Shown: piece after piece, positions 31,398-42,800 of the stretch | Layout of the letters: each line of letters begins with the position of its first letter | Numbering within the stretch: position 1 is the stretch's first letter | From: Pseudomonas syringae | GTDB lineage: Bacteria; Pseudomonadota; Gammaproteobacteria; Pseudomonadales; Pseudomonadaceae | Assembly (NCBI RefSeq): GCF_000737245.1 | Contig: NZ_JPQU01000030.1 | Location: forward strand, 1-64,000 | Length of the DNA: 64,000 bases | Reading direction: 5' to 3' | Program-made: the position numbers and the translations under genes | The notes under the pieces: model-generated | What the model saw: the letters and a program-made list of their open reading frames with translations, nothing else | Databases searched by the model: none | What the model was told of the DNA's origin: nothing

Positions 31398-32288
31398 TCA
31401 GCCCGCCCTCTGGGTGACCAATTCCATGAACGCCTTAGCCCTGGGCGATTGCTGATCCTTGCGTTGAACCAGCCACACCGCGCTGGTGGCGTCCGGGTCG
31501 AGGAGGGTTCGGTAGACCACGCCGTCGATGCGCATACGGCGATAGGAAGCGGGTAATACCGTGACCCCAAGCCCCGCCGCGACCAGACCGATAATGGTCA
31601 TCGCCTCTCCTGCTTCCTGAGTCATCAACGGGCTGAATCCAGCGGCTCTGGCCAGATCCATCAGTTGTGCGTACAACCCGCTGCCGTAGGTTCGCGGGAA
31701 GAATACGAACGGTTCGGCCGCCAGTTCCGACAGATACAAACCCTGCTCACTACCCTGAGCCAGCGGGTGATCGGCATTGATGATCGCCACCAGCGGCTCG
31801 CGCAGCAGTTCCACCACCAGCAGCGAATCAGGTAACGGCAGCGGACGCATGATCCCGACCTGAATCGACTCATCCTCCAGCCCTGCCGCCACTTCCTTGC
31901 TGGTCATTTCCTGCAAGGCCAAGTGCACGGCGGGGAAGCTTTGCCGAAAAGCGAAGATCGCCTGCGGGATGCTGGATGTGAAAGGTGCCGAGGTGGTGAA
32001 ACCAATCTTCAGTTCACCCAGCTCACCTAACTGCGCTCGACGGGCGACATCCGACGCCTTATCGACCTGCGCCAGCACCAGACGCGCCTCATCCAGGAAC
32101 AGCCGCCCCGCCTCGCTCAGCGCCACGCGACGATTAGTGCGCTCGAACAAGCGGACTCCCAGTTCCTGCTCCAAAGCCTGGATCTGTTGGCTCAATGGCG
32201 GTTGCGAAATACCCAGCACCTGAGCGGCGCGACCAAAATGCAGCTCTTCGGCCACCGCGATGAAGTACCGCAAATGACGTAATTCCAT
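31398..32288 (-). CDS. LysR-family regulator, YnfL-like
   Basis: 296-residue LysR-type regulator. Residues 1-60 form the winged helix-turn-helix (LHFGRAAQVLGISQPPLSQQIQALE), the rest the periplasmic-binding-protein-like effector domain. It is divergent from the MFS gene at 32406, the same arrangement as ynfL-ynfM in E. coli, and so probably controls that transporter. Effector unknown. Confidence 0.9.
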   Translation of the reverse strand: MELRHLRYFIAVAEELHFGRAAQVLGISQPPLSQQIQALEQELGVRLFERTNRRVALSEAGRLFLDEARLVLAQVDKASDVARRAQLGELGELKIGFTTSAPFTSSIPQAIFAFRQSFPAVHLALQEMTSKEVAAGLEDESIQVGIMRPLPLPDSLLVVELLREPLVAIINADHPLAQGSEQGLYLSELAAEPFVFFPRTYGSGLYAQLMDLARAAGFSPLMTQEAGEAMTIIGLVAAGLGVTVLPASYRRMRIDGVVYRTLLDPDATSAVWLVQRKDQQSPRAKAFMELVTQRAG

Positions 32289-32340
32289 GGCTTTCCTATT
32301 GAGTCGTTTTACCTATCAAACAGGTCGAACAATATATTGG

Positions 32341-32368
32341 AAAGAATGATTGGCGAGCTATATTCTTT
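32341..32368. promoter_or_regulatory. candidate operator in the LysR-MFS gap
   Basis: AAAGAAT (32341-32347) and ATTCTTT (32362-32368) form a 7-base inverted repeat with a 14-base centre, 38 bases before the MFS start. The spacing is compatible with a LysR dimer site; prediction only. Confidence 0.3.
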
Positions 32369-32405
32369 TTCTCACGCCCGCTTAAACGCTGCCCCGAGGT
32401 CTATC

Positions 32406-33680
32406 TTGAACCCTGCTGTCGCTTCGTCCGCCCCAGACACTTCATCGACCCTGATTGAAGCGGCCATCCCCCTGGGCGACACCTATATCGAAAAAGACAC
32501 GCCTATGTTCATGCGCACGGTACTGGCGCTGTTTTCCGGCGGCTTCGCGACCTTTGCCCTGTTGTATTGCGTACAGCCGATGATGCCGGTGCTGTCTCGG
32601 GAGTTCTCGATCAACGCGGCGCAGAGCAGCCTGATTCTTTCGGTTTCTACCGCGATGCTGGCCATCGGCCTACTGATCACCGGGCCGATTTCCGACCGTC
32701 TTGGACGTAAGCCAGTGATGGTCCTGGCGCTGTTCTGCGCGGCGATTTTCACCCTCGCCAGCGCGCTAATGCCGACCTGGGAAGGAGTGCTGGTCACCCG
32801 AGCGCTGGTGGGACTTTCGCTCAGCGGTCTGGCAGCGGTGGCCATGACCTACCTCAGCGAAGAGATCCACCCCAACCACATTGGCCTGGCGATGGGCTTG
32901 TACATCGGCGGCAACGCCATCGGCGGCATGAGCGGCCGAGTGATTACCGGGGTATTGATCGATTACATAAGCTGGCACGCAGCGCTGATGGTAGTGGGTG
33001 TCCTGGCGCTGATCGCGGCGGGCGTGTTCTGGAAGATCCTCCCCGAATCCCGCAACTTTCGTGCACGCTCGCTGCAACCGCGCAGCCTGATCGATGGCTT
33101 TGTCATGCAGTTCCGCGACGCTGGCCTGCCGCTGCTGTTCCTTGAAGCATTCCTGTTGATGGGCAGCTTCGTCACTCTGTTCAACTACATCGGTTATCGC
33201 CTGCTGGCCGAGCCTTATCACTTGAGTCAGGCGCTGGTCGGGCTGTTTTCAGTGGTTTACCTGTCAGGCATCTACAGCTCGGCGAAGATTGGTTCGCTGG
33301 CCGACAGACTGGGGCGACGCCAAGTCTTGTGGGCGGTCATTGTGCTGATGCTGGTCGGCATCGTCTTGACCATGTTTGAACCGCTTGCGTTGGTGATCAT
33401 CGGCGTACTGCTGTTTACCTTTGGTTTCTTCGGCGCACATTCAGTTGCCAGCAGCTGGATCGGTCGACGGGCGCTCAAGGCCAAAGGTCAGGCGTCCTCG
33501 CTTTATCTGTTCAGTTATTACGCTGGGTCAAGTGTGGCGGGAACTGCGGGCGGGATTTGCTGGCACTACGGCGGATGGAACGGCATCGGGTTGTTTATTG
33601 GGGTGCTGTTACTGATTGCGCTGGCTGTGGCGTTAAGGCTGAAGAAGTTGCCACCGTTGCAGGTGACAACCCAGATCTGA
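32406..33680 (+). CDS. ynfM: MFS transporter, YnfM-like
   Basis: Inner-membrane major facilitator exporter of 424 residues and 12 helices. It closely follows E. coli YnfM (417 residues): FATFALLYCVQPMMPVLS, GLSLSGLAAVAMTYLSEEIHP and GAHSVASSWIGRRA. The TTG at 32406 is preferred because GAGG lies six bases upstream and it gives a 37-residue cytosolic N-terminus before FMRT, matching YnfM. The open frame reaches 32337 but lacks a ribosome site. Substrate unknown. Confidence 0.88.
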   Translation: MNPAVASSAPDTSSTLIEAAIPLGDTYIEKDTPMFMRTVLALFSGGFATFALLYCVQPMMPVLSREFSINAAQSSLILSVSTAMLAIGLLITGPISDRLGRKPVMVLALFCAAIFTLASALMPTWEGVLVTRALVGLSLSGLAAVAMTYLSEEIHPNHIGLAMGLYIGGNAIGGMSGRVITGVLIDYISWHAALMVVGVLALIAAGVFWKILPESRNFRARSLQPRSLIDGFVMQFRDAGLPLLFLEAFLLMGSFVTLFNYIGYRLLAEPYHLSQALVGLFSVVYLSGIYSSAKIGSLADRLGRRQVLWAVIVLMLVGIVLTMFEPLALVIIGVLLFTFGFFGAHSVASSWIGRRALKAKGQASSLYLFSYYAGSSVAGTAGGICWHYGGWNGIGLFIGVLLLIALAVALRLKKLPPLQVTTQI

Positions 33681-33686
33681 AGTTCT

Positions 33687-33792
33687 CCTGTTGGAGCGAG
33701 GCTTGCCCGCGATAAGGACACCGCGATCTTCAAACCGATCACCTAAACCTTATCGTCGGATTGCCGCCCAGACCAAGCACCGCTCCCACAGG
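33687..33792. repeat. REPIN, gcttgcccgcga-core type, partly decayed
   Basis: Left arm cctgttggagcgaggcttg intact; right arm has a disrupted core (cttatcgtcggattgccgc) before caccgctcccacagg. Lies between the convergent MFS and hemE genes. Confidence 0.8.
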
Positions 33793-33816
33793 ATTGCATT
33801 TCAATCGGTAATCGCT

Positions 33817-34884
33817 TTACCCGTGATACTGCGCCGACAGCTCGTGCACTGCTTCGATGAACGCGCCGGCGTGAGCCGGGTCGACTTCCGGGGTGATGCC
33901 GTGGCCGAGGTTGAAGACGTGGCCGTCGCCGCTGCCATAGCTGGCGAGAATGCGTGAAACTTCGGCGCGGATCGCTTGCGGGCTGGCGTACAGCACCGAA
34001 GGGTCCATGTTGCCTTGAAGCGCGACCTTGCTACCCACACGACGACGGGCGTCGCCGATGTTGGTGGTCCAGTCCAGGCCCAGTGCATCAGCGCCCGTTT
34101 CGGCCATGCTTTCCAGCCACAAGCCGCCGCCTTTGGTGAATAGAATCACCGGGACCTTGCGACCGTCGTTCTCGCGAATCAGGCCGTTGACGATTTTCTG
34201 CATGTAGGCCAGAGAGAACTCCTGGTATGCCGCATCGGAAAGACTCCCGCCCCAACTGTCAAAAATCTGCACCGCCTGCGCACCGGCCATGATCTGGCCA
34301 TTGAGGTAAGCGATGACCGAATCGGCCAGCTTGTCCAGCAGCAGGTGCATGGCTTGCGGGTTTTCGTAGAGCATGGCTTTGGACTTGCGATGGTCTTTCG
34401 ACGAGCCGCCTTCGACCATATAAGTCGCCAGAGTCCAAGGGCTGCCAGAGAAGCCAATCAGCGGCACACGGCCATTGAGCTCGCGGCGGATAGTGCTGAC
34501 AGCATCCATCACATAGCCGAGGTCCTTTTGCGCGTCCAGGACTGGCAGGGCTTCGATATCAGCCAGGGTATTGACGGTTTTCTTGAAGCGCGGGCCTTCG
34601 CCGGTCTCGAAATACAATCCCAGGCCCATGGCATCGGGGATGGTCAGGATGTCAGAGAACAGGATGGCCGCGTCCAGGTGCGGATAGCGGTCCAGAGGCT
34701 GCAAGGTGACTTCGCAGGCGAACTCCGGGTTCATGCACAGGCTCATGAAGTCCCCGGCCTTGGCGCGGCTGGCGCGGTATTCCGGCAGGTAGCGACCGGC
34801 CTGGCGCATCATCCAGACGGGTGTGACGTCCACGGGTTGCTTGAGCAGGGCACGAAGGAAACGGTCGTTCTTCAAGGCAGTCAT
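33817..34884 (-). CDS. hemE: uroporphyrinogen decarboxylase
   Basis: Cytosolic haem-pathway enzyme that decarboxylates uroporphyrinogen III to coproporphyrinogen III. 355 residues, the normal length. It opens with [32 protein letters not shown], holding the substrate-binding Arg residues, and has the catalytic Asp in [29 protein letters not shown] and [10 protein letters not shown] are further family signatures. In related genomes hemE is close to gltD; here a toxin-like gene separates them. Confidence 0.97.
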   Translation of the reverse strand: MTALKNDRFLRALLKQPVDVTPVWMMRQAGRYLPEYRASRAKAGDFMSLCMNPEFACEVTLQPLDRYPHLDAAILFSDILTIPDAMGLGLYFETGEGPRFKKTVNTLADIEALPVLDAQKDLGYVMDAVSTIRRELNGRVPLIGFSGSPWTLATYMVEGGSSKDHRKSKAMLYENPQAMHLLLDKLADSVIAYLNGQIMAGAQAVQIFDSWGGSLSDAAYQEFSLAYMQKIVNGLIRENDGRKVPVILFTKGGGLWLESMAETGADALGLDWTTNIGDARRRVGSKVALQGNMDPSVLYASPQAIRAEVSRILASYGSGDGHVFNLGHGITPEVDPAHAGAFIEAVHELSAQYHG

Positions 34885-34931
34885 GTCGGCATCCGCAAAA
34901 AAAGTGCGGGCATTTTCTCAGACGCAGACGT

Positions 34932-34959
34932 AAAAGGCACGGACCGAGCCGTGCCTTTT
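34932..34959 (-). terminator. perfect 11-base-pair terminator hairpin
   Basis: AAAAGGCACGG (34932-34942) pairs with CCGTGCCTTTT (34949-34959) around a 6-base loop. Because it has A-run and T-run flanks it can work on both strands. It ends transcription coming from the gltB/gltD side just before hemE. Confidence 0.8.
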
Positions 34960-34993
34960 ATCTATCGGGACGATTTGTCGCGGCAGCGGAACT

Positions 34994-35077
34994 CTGTAGG
35001 AGCCGCCGCAGGCTGCGAAAAAACCACACACTGCACCCTTCTTCAGATCGTTTCACAGCCTTCGGCAGCTCCTACAG
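34994..35077. repeat. REPIN, ctgccgaaggct-type
   Basis: ctgtaggagccgccgcaggc at the left and gccttcggcagctcctacag at the right. The arm belongs to the same family as the first arm of the 31091-31390 units. Confidence 0.85.
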
Positions 35078-35093
35078 AGGGACCGCGTCAAAC

Positions 35094-37895
35094 TCAGTGC
35101 TTGGATTTATGCCAAGGCATGATTTCTTCAAACACCAGAACGCCTTTGTTATCGGCAGGCTCTCTGACCTTCAAACGCCACGCGCCTTTGCCCTTGTCAT
35201 TGGGTATACCCGCGATGTTGAAGGTATACAGTTTCTCCTTGGCCTGGTTTTTCCCGACGCTATGGAATCCATGGCTGCCGTGGTCCAGCGGGAAATCTGT
35301 CTTGATCGTTTCGATGGACTTGAGTACCCGGTCCTCAATATGTTGATCCAGTTTTTTGAAAATCTTCGCGTCCTCCAGGCCTGTCAAATCCAGCTTGTAC
35401 ACCCCACCCCCTGCGCCACCCGGCGGATGGTAGCGCCACACATTCTGCTCGTCGGGAAACATAGGTGTTTTACTGGAAGCATTAGGATGCCGAAGATCAA
35501 TCATCCGCCACACATGACTCGCGTGGTCCGGTTGGACGGGATAAGCCTTCCCTTTGCGCACCAGATAGAAACTCGACTGGCCATCAATGACCCGTTCATG
35601 GACGCCGTTGTAAAAACCGTCGGTACGCAGTTTCAAGCCACTCGGCAATTGGGGCATCGCCGGCCTGGCGTCGAAGTTAAGGACCCCGGTGTACTTGTCT
35701 ATAAATTGCTTGGGCTGCGCAGGTTTGATCTTCGCAGGCTTGGCCTTCGATATTTTGGAAAAGGGAATCATATCGAGCAACAGAAGGGCTGCTTCGACAA
35801 AATAACTCTCTGCCTCTTTTGCCTTGCCTGCGGCGGCGTCGCGCAAACCCTGAGCGACCGCATACGTACTGCGAATCGCAGCGATGGGCAACGCAATTCT
35901 GAATGGCGTAAAAATCAGTGCTACTTCACCAGCAATCCTGATGATGTCCCAGGCACTCTGCCAATTTACTTCCGAGGTCGTATTGGTCTGCTCGTCGACT
36001 TTCTCGATCACTCTGTCAATGCGCGCTTCATATGCTGCTTCGAGAAAGTTTCCCGTGTAGGGCCTGGTATCAATAATGAGGGTGCGCCAGTTGTTGACCA
36101 GTGCATTTCGGACGTCGCGCTGCTGTTTGAGCGGGGCCATGCCTACCAGGTATTGCAGATAAACAGGGTCAAGCAAGATCGGCCGAAGCTCCTCAAGGTT
36201 GTTGAGCTCGCGCAAGCACTTCCCGTCCGGCGCTTGAGGGGTGTAGACCACAACCGTAGCAACGGCCTGGCTTGATTCCGTACCGATAATCAGCAGGCCA
36301 TCCAGCTGTATTCCGTTAAGGCGCAGTTTCTGGACCTGAATATGATGGCGTTCTACGAGCCCGCGATTTCCGTCGTCAACAGGATGATCGACAACGGCCT
36401 TTACCCATTTGTAGCCACGATCTTCCTGGCCTGCCGGCGAAGTGCCGTCATCAAGGAAATCTCCGGCCATCTTGGCTTCCAGCGCATCAAAACGCATTTG
36501 CGCCTGCATCACCCGAGCGTACCGCGTTGCATACAATCGTCCCTGAGCCGAGGTCAGCAAACTCGATTTCACGAATCTCGGATACTCTTCACCGACATTC
36601 AGCCCACGAACAAGATCATAGATATAGGAAGCCGTAAGCCCACTGACGGGTTCTCCCTGGGCATTTTTAACAACTGCCGTCGTCAGGAAATTAATATTCG
36701 TGAACGCAACATTACTCAGGCTCAAATCCGTAAGGCGTTGCTCGCGACTAGAATGTACGACCTCAACATTATTCCCCGGCCCAGCCAAAGATGGAGTGAC
36801 CACGACTCCAGTTACCTGGGTATGAAATGTTTCGATAATCACATCGTCAGGTTCGATTAACAGGCCATGATCAATGACGAGCCGCTCACGTAGTTTGATA
36901 CGAGCATAGTCACGTATCTGCATGGACTCGCCATACATCTCGACATCCGGTAAGCCCGGCTCTTGCGCACTGAGTACCGTCAGATTGTAGTCGCGGAGTG
37001 CAACGCTCCACTGATGCCGATCAGCATCCGAAAGCCGCTTGAGCCAGTCAGGGAGCGCGTTGTTTGTATCAACGTCGTCGGCCTGTGCATCCAGCAATTC
37101 ATCGATTTCGCGGCTACGTGCCCATTCCGCTTTAGAGTCTTCAAGGGCTAGGGCAAAGGCTTCGGGTAATACGTCGTGATGTATTAAGTCGATTTCCTGA
37201 GCATGGGTCAGTGGCAATACGTTGAGCAGATCCTCCAGGCGCTCGATCGGCAGTTGCGGGTTAAGTGCGCGCAACGCCCATAACGGCAGTGGTCGGTCTG
37301 GCGGCGTGGGCGTCCAGAAAGGGAGGAATGGATTCGAATCGTCGTCTTGATTTTCCGATTTCGACAGATCGGCATCAGCCAGCAATGCTTCCAGAAGCTG
37401 CGCACGTTTTGCTATCGCCAACTCTGCGATTTGTCCGCGTACGACTCTGATCCGGCTGTGGTCGGTGAAATCATCTCCGCCGCTACCGAGTTCGGAGTTA
37501 GCAGGAATTTGCCTGAACAGACCGTGAAACATCGGTTCGATAATGTAGGTGTTGGTATTACCCAATCCGGCGTAACTGCCATCTGCATGCTGCACCAGAG
37601 TGACGGCATGCTGGATGTCTGCTGCGTCGCTGCCTTTGAGATAACAGGCGATTTCGTCCCCTTCTTCATCAACGACGGACAGCTCTGTGTCCGCAGGCCA
37701 ATGGGGCAGCTGCGTCAGCATGGCGAACAACAAACCGTCGCCACCGTAGGGGAAATAATTTCGTTCAGTGAAGCGCTCGGCAAACTGATCGAGGATCAGG
37801 TTTGCCTGCCGGCGGTCGCGGTACTCGCGAATTGCGCTGATGCTTGGGGTGAATGTCGTGGGCTCTTCAGTGATGGAGGATGCATCTTGAGACAT
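35094..37895 (-). CDS. DUF6543 / dermonecrotic toxin-domain protein
   Basis: 933-residue protein resembling the large Pseudomonas proteins annotated as dermonecrotic toxin domain-containing (DUF6543). Recognisable pieces are RDYARIKLRERLVIDHGLLI (about 340), LTDLSLSNVAFTN (about 395), and VATVVVYTPQAPDGKCLREL (about 570). A hydrophobic stretch follows at about 670-700 (VALIFTPFRIALPIAAI). The last ~200 residues differ in style (Gly/Lys/His-rich) and may be the active tip; no catalytic motif was recognised. No signal peptide, so export would need a specialised system such as type VI. AAGGAAG precedes the ATG. No small gene that could give immunity lies on either side. It interrupts the usual hemE-gltD neighbourhood. 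Confidence 0.65.
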   Translation of the reverse strand: MSQDASSITEEPTTFTPSISAIREYRDRRQANLILDQFAERFTERNYFPYGGDGLLFAMLTQLPHWPADTELSVVDEEGDEIACYLKGSDAADIQHAVTLVQHADGSYAGLGNTNTYIIEPMFHGLFRQIPANSELGSGGDDFTDHSRIRVVRGQIAELAIAKRAQLLEALLADADLSKSENQDDDSNPFLPFWTPTPPDRPLPLWALRALNPQLPIERLEDLLNVLPLTHAQEIDLIHHDVLPEAFALALEDSKAEWARSREIDELLDAQADDVDTNNALPDWLKRLSDADRHQWSVALRDYNLTVLSAQEPGLPDVEMYGESMQIRDYARIKLRERLVIDHGLLIEPDDVIIETFHTQVTGVVVTPSLAGPGNNVEVVHSSREQRLTDLSLSNVAFTNINFLTTAVVKNAQGEPVSGLTASYIYDLVRGLNVGEEYPRFVKSSLLTSAQGRLYATRYARVMQAQMRFDALEAKMAGDFLDDGTSPAGQEDRGYKWVKAVVDHPVDDGNRGLVERHHIQVQKLRLNGIQLDGLLIIGTESSQAVATVVVYTPQAPDGKCLRELNNLEELRPILLDPVYLQYLVGMAPLKQQRDVRNALVNNWRTLIIDTRPYTGNFLEAAYEARIDRVIEKVDEQTNTTSEVNWQSAWDIIRIAGEVALIFTPFRIALPIAAIRSTYAVAQGLRDAAAGKAKEAESYFVEAALLLLDMIPFSKISKAKPAKIKPAQPKQFIDKYTGVLNFDARPAMPQLPSGLKLRTDGFYNGVHERVIDGQSSFYLVRKGKAYPVQPDHASHVWRMIDLRHPNASSKTPMFPDEQNVWRYHPPGGAGGGVYKLDLTGLEDAKIFKKLDQHIEDRVLKSIETIKTDFPLDHGSHGFHSVGKNQAKEKLYTFNIAGIPNDKGKGAWRLKVREPADNKGVLVFEEIMPWHKSKH

Positions 37896-38164
37896 GGCTA
37901 CTTCCTTATAGCGACATGTGGGGAAAGGGAATCAATCTGGCAGATGGTTTCCCGGTGAATCGAGGCAAATCCTAGCTCGTCCTGAGTCCGGAAAACCCTT
38001 GGGGAAATGAACAGCAAAGAAGTTGGCGAGCCAGCAGGTAGTGGCGCAGAGGGGTTCAGAAAGGGGGAAAACGCCGGGGCGGCTGCCGTTGGCTTGAAAA
38101 TAGTTAATTTGTTCAGATGGGGTAGTCGTGGGGCAATTTGTTGCAACGATTTACGCGATCGCTC
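37896..38164. other. gene-free upstream region of the toxin-like gene
   Basis: Between the toxin-like gene and the gltD palindrome. Short open frames on both strands lack ribosome sites and family similarity. Presumably holds the promoter of the toxin-like gene; none stands out. Confidence 0.4.
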
Positions 38165-38249
38165 TAGGAGCTCACGAGCAACGCGAGGCAGCGATAGCGG
38201 TTTGTCTGGCATACCGCTATCGCTGCCTCGCGTTGCTCGTGAGCTCCTA
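38165..38249. repeat. perfect 37-base inverted repeat after gltD
   Basis: Left arm 38165-38201 starting taggagctcacgagcaac, right arm 38213-38249 ending gttgctcgtgagctccta, every base paired, with an 11-base loop. It lies 19 bases beyond the gltD stop. The ends (taggagc / gctccta) are REP-like but the core (gcgaggcagcgatagcgg) is not found elsewhere in the window. Confidence 0.92.
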
Positions 38250-38268
38250 CAGGCTCTACATTTTCGTC

Positions 38269-39708
<1,440 letters not shown>

Positions 39709-39713
39709 TCAAG

Positions 39714-39797
39714 CGACAAGCTTCAAGCTGCAAGAAATCAAATTCTGTTCAACCCACTGAGCTGCAAGCTTGTAGCTTCAAGCTTGCAGCTTGTGGC
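39714..39797. repeat. caagcttcaagctgcaag-type repeat between gltB and gltD
   Basis: Repeated gcttcaag / cttgaagc / gctgcaag words on both sides of a short centre (for example cttcaagctgcaag at 39721 and agcttgcagcttg at 39781) make a large imperfect hairpin. Word-based palindromes of this kind occur between Pseudomonas genes. It could modulate the GltB:GltD ratio. Confidence 0.75.
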
Positions 39798-39802
39798 TGC
39801 TC

Positions 39803-42800
39803 TTATTGCGGATTCGCGCGGGTGCTGGAGAGCAAGGACTTCAGCGAAGCAGCCTTTGGCTTGACCATCCAGAAGCGGCGCAGGTAGTCGTCCAGGTTTT
39901 CCCAGACGTTACGGCCCCACTCACTGTCGGTTTCCTCGACATACTCAGCCAGAACACGCTCCAGATGGCTGCGATAAGCCTCCATCGCCTCGCCGCTGAT
40001 CCGCTGGATCTCAACCAGTTCGTGGTTGACCCGGTCAACGAAGGTGTTGTCCAGGTCCAGCACGTAGGCGAAACCACCGGTCATGCCGGAGCCGAAGTTG
40101 TAACCGGTCTTGCCCAGCACGCAAACGAAGCCGCCCGTCATGTATTCGCAGCAGTGGTCGCCCGTGCCTTCCACGATGGTGTGGGCACCGGAGTTACGCA
40201 CGGCGAAACGCTCGCCTGCGGTACCCGCCGCAAACAGCTTGCCACCGGTAGCGCCGTACAGACAGGTGTTGCCGATGATGGCGCTGTCCTGAGTCTTGAA
40301 CGGGCTGCCTTTAGGCGGAACGATCACCAGCTTGCCGGCGGTCATGCCTTTGCCGACGTAGTCGTTGGCGTCGCCTTCCAGATACATGTTCAGGCCACCG
40401 GCGTTCCACACACCGAAGCTTTGACCGGCCGTCCCTTTGAAGCGGAAGGTGATCGGTGCCTTGTTCATGCCCTGGTTGCCGTGCAGCTTGGCGATTTCGC
40501 CGGAAATCCGCGCGCCGATGGAACGGTCGCAGTTGCAGATGTCCAGTTCGTACTCGCCGCCGCTCATGCTTTCGATGGCCGGCTTGGCCATTTCAACCAT
40601 GCGCTCGGCCAGCAGGCCTTTGTCGAACGGCGGGTTGCGATCCACCAGGCTGAACTGAGGCTTGTCAGCCGGAATGTGGTCGCTGCCCAGCAACGGAGTG
40701 AGGTCCAGATGCTGCTGCTTGGCGGTTTCACCCGGCAGGATGTCGAGCAGATCAGTACGCCCGATCAGCTCTTCCAGGGAACGCACGCCCAGCTTGGCCA
40801 GCCACTCGCGGGTTTCTTCGGCCACGTAGGTGAAGAAGTTGATCACCATGTCGACGGTGCCGATGTAGTGATCTTTACGCAGCTTGTCGTTCTGGGTCGC
40901 AACACCAGTGGCGCAGTTGTTCAGGTGACAGATACGCAGGTATTTGCAGCCCAGAGCGATCATTGGCGCAGTACCGAAGCCGAAGCTTTCAGCACCGAGA
41001 ATCGCTGCCTTGATCACGTCCAGACCGGTTTTCAGACCGCCATCGGTCTGTACCCGAACCTTGCCGCGCAAATCGTTGCCACGCAGGGTCTGGTGGGTTT
41101 CGGCCAGGCCGAGTTCCCACGGAGCGCCCGCGTATTTGATCGACGACAGCGGCGATGCACCGGTGCCGCCGTCATAGCCGGAAATGGTGATCAGGTCGGC
41201 GTAGGCCTTGGCCACACCGGCAGCAATCGTACCGACGCCCGCTTCAGCCACGAGCTTGACCGAAACCAGCGCAGCCGGGTTGACCTGCTTGAGGTCGAAA
41301 ATCAGCTGCGACAAATCTTCGATGGAATAGATGTCGTGGTGCGGCGGTGGCGAAATCAGGGTCACGCCCGGCACTGCATAACGCAGCTTGGCGATCAGAC
41401 CGTTCACTTTACCGCCCGGCAGTTGCCCGCCTTCACCCGGCTTGGCGCCTTGGGCAACTTTGATCTGCAACACATCAGCGTTGACCAGATACTCGGGGGT
41501 CACGCCGAAACGGCCAGTGGCGATCTGCTTGATTTTCGAGCTGCGGATGGTGCCGTAGCGCGCAGGATCTTCGCCGCCTTCACCGGAGTTGGAGCGTGCG
41601 CCCAGACGGTTCATGGCCTCGGCCAGGGCTTCGTGAGCTTCCGGCGACAGGGCACCCAGCGAGATACCTGCCGAGTCGAAACGCTTGAGGATGTCTGCCA
41701 ACGGCTCGATCTCGTCGATGGGCAGCGGCGTATCGAGGGTCTTGACCTGGAACAGGTCGCGAATCATCGACACCGGACGCTTGTCCACCAGCGTGGTGTA
41801 TTCCTTGAACTTGGCGTAGTCACTCTGTTGCACGGCCGCTTGCAGCATGCTGACCACGTCCGGGTTGTAGGCGTGGTATTCGCCACCGAACACGAACTTG
41901 AGCAGACCACCCTGCTGGATCGGCTTGCGCGGGCTCCAGGCTTCGTTCGAGAGCAACTTCTGCTCCGCTTCGATATCGACGAAGCGCGCACCTTTGATAC
42001 GGCTCGGCACACCACGGAAACTCAGATCGCAGACCGCTTCGGACAGACCGATGGCCTCGAACAACTGCGCGCCACGGTACGAGGCGATAGTGGAGATACC
42101 CATCTTCGACAGGATCTTGAGCAGACCTTTGGTGATGCCTTTACGGTAGTTCTTGAACACCTCGTAGAGGTCGCCAAGGACTTCACCGGTACGGATCAGG
42201 TCACCCAGCACTTCGTAAGCCAGGAACGGATAGACCGCCGAAGCACCGAAGCCGATCAACACGGCAAAGTGGTGCGGATCGCGGGCTGTCGCGGTCTCGA
42301 CCAGGATGTTGCTGTCGCAGCGCAGGCCTTTTTCGGTCAGGCGGTGGTGCACAGCGCCTACAGCCAACGAGGCATGAGCGGGCAACTTGCCTGGAGCGAT
42401 ATGACGGTCAGTCAGGACGATCTGGGTACGCCCGGCACGCACGGCTTCTTCAGCCTGATCAGCGATGTTACGCACCGCCGCTTCGAGGCCGATGCTTTCG
42501 TCGTAGTTCAGGTCGATGATCTGCCGCTCGAAGCCCGGGCGCTCCAGCGTCATCAGGGAGCGCCACTTGGCCGGAGAAATGACCGGCGAGCTGAGGATCA
42601 CGCGCGAGGCGTGCTCTGGCGACTCCTGGAAAATGTTGCGCTCGGCACCGAGGCAGATTTCCAGCGACATGACGATGGCTTCACGCAGCGGGTCGATCGG
42701 CGGGTTGGTGACCTGCGCGAACTGCTGGCGGAAATAGTCGTAAGGCGAACGCACGCGCTGGGACAGAATCGCCATCGGCGTGTCATCGCCCATGGAGCCG

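Noticed and set aside
37898..38212. Small minus-strand frame upstream of the toxin-like gene as a possible immunity protein
   Set aside because: It begins inside the 37-base inverted repeat, has no ribosome site and no family pattern.
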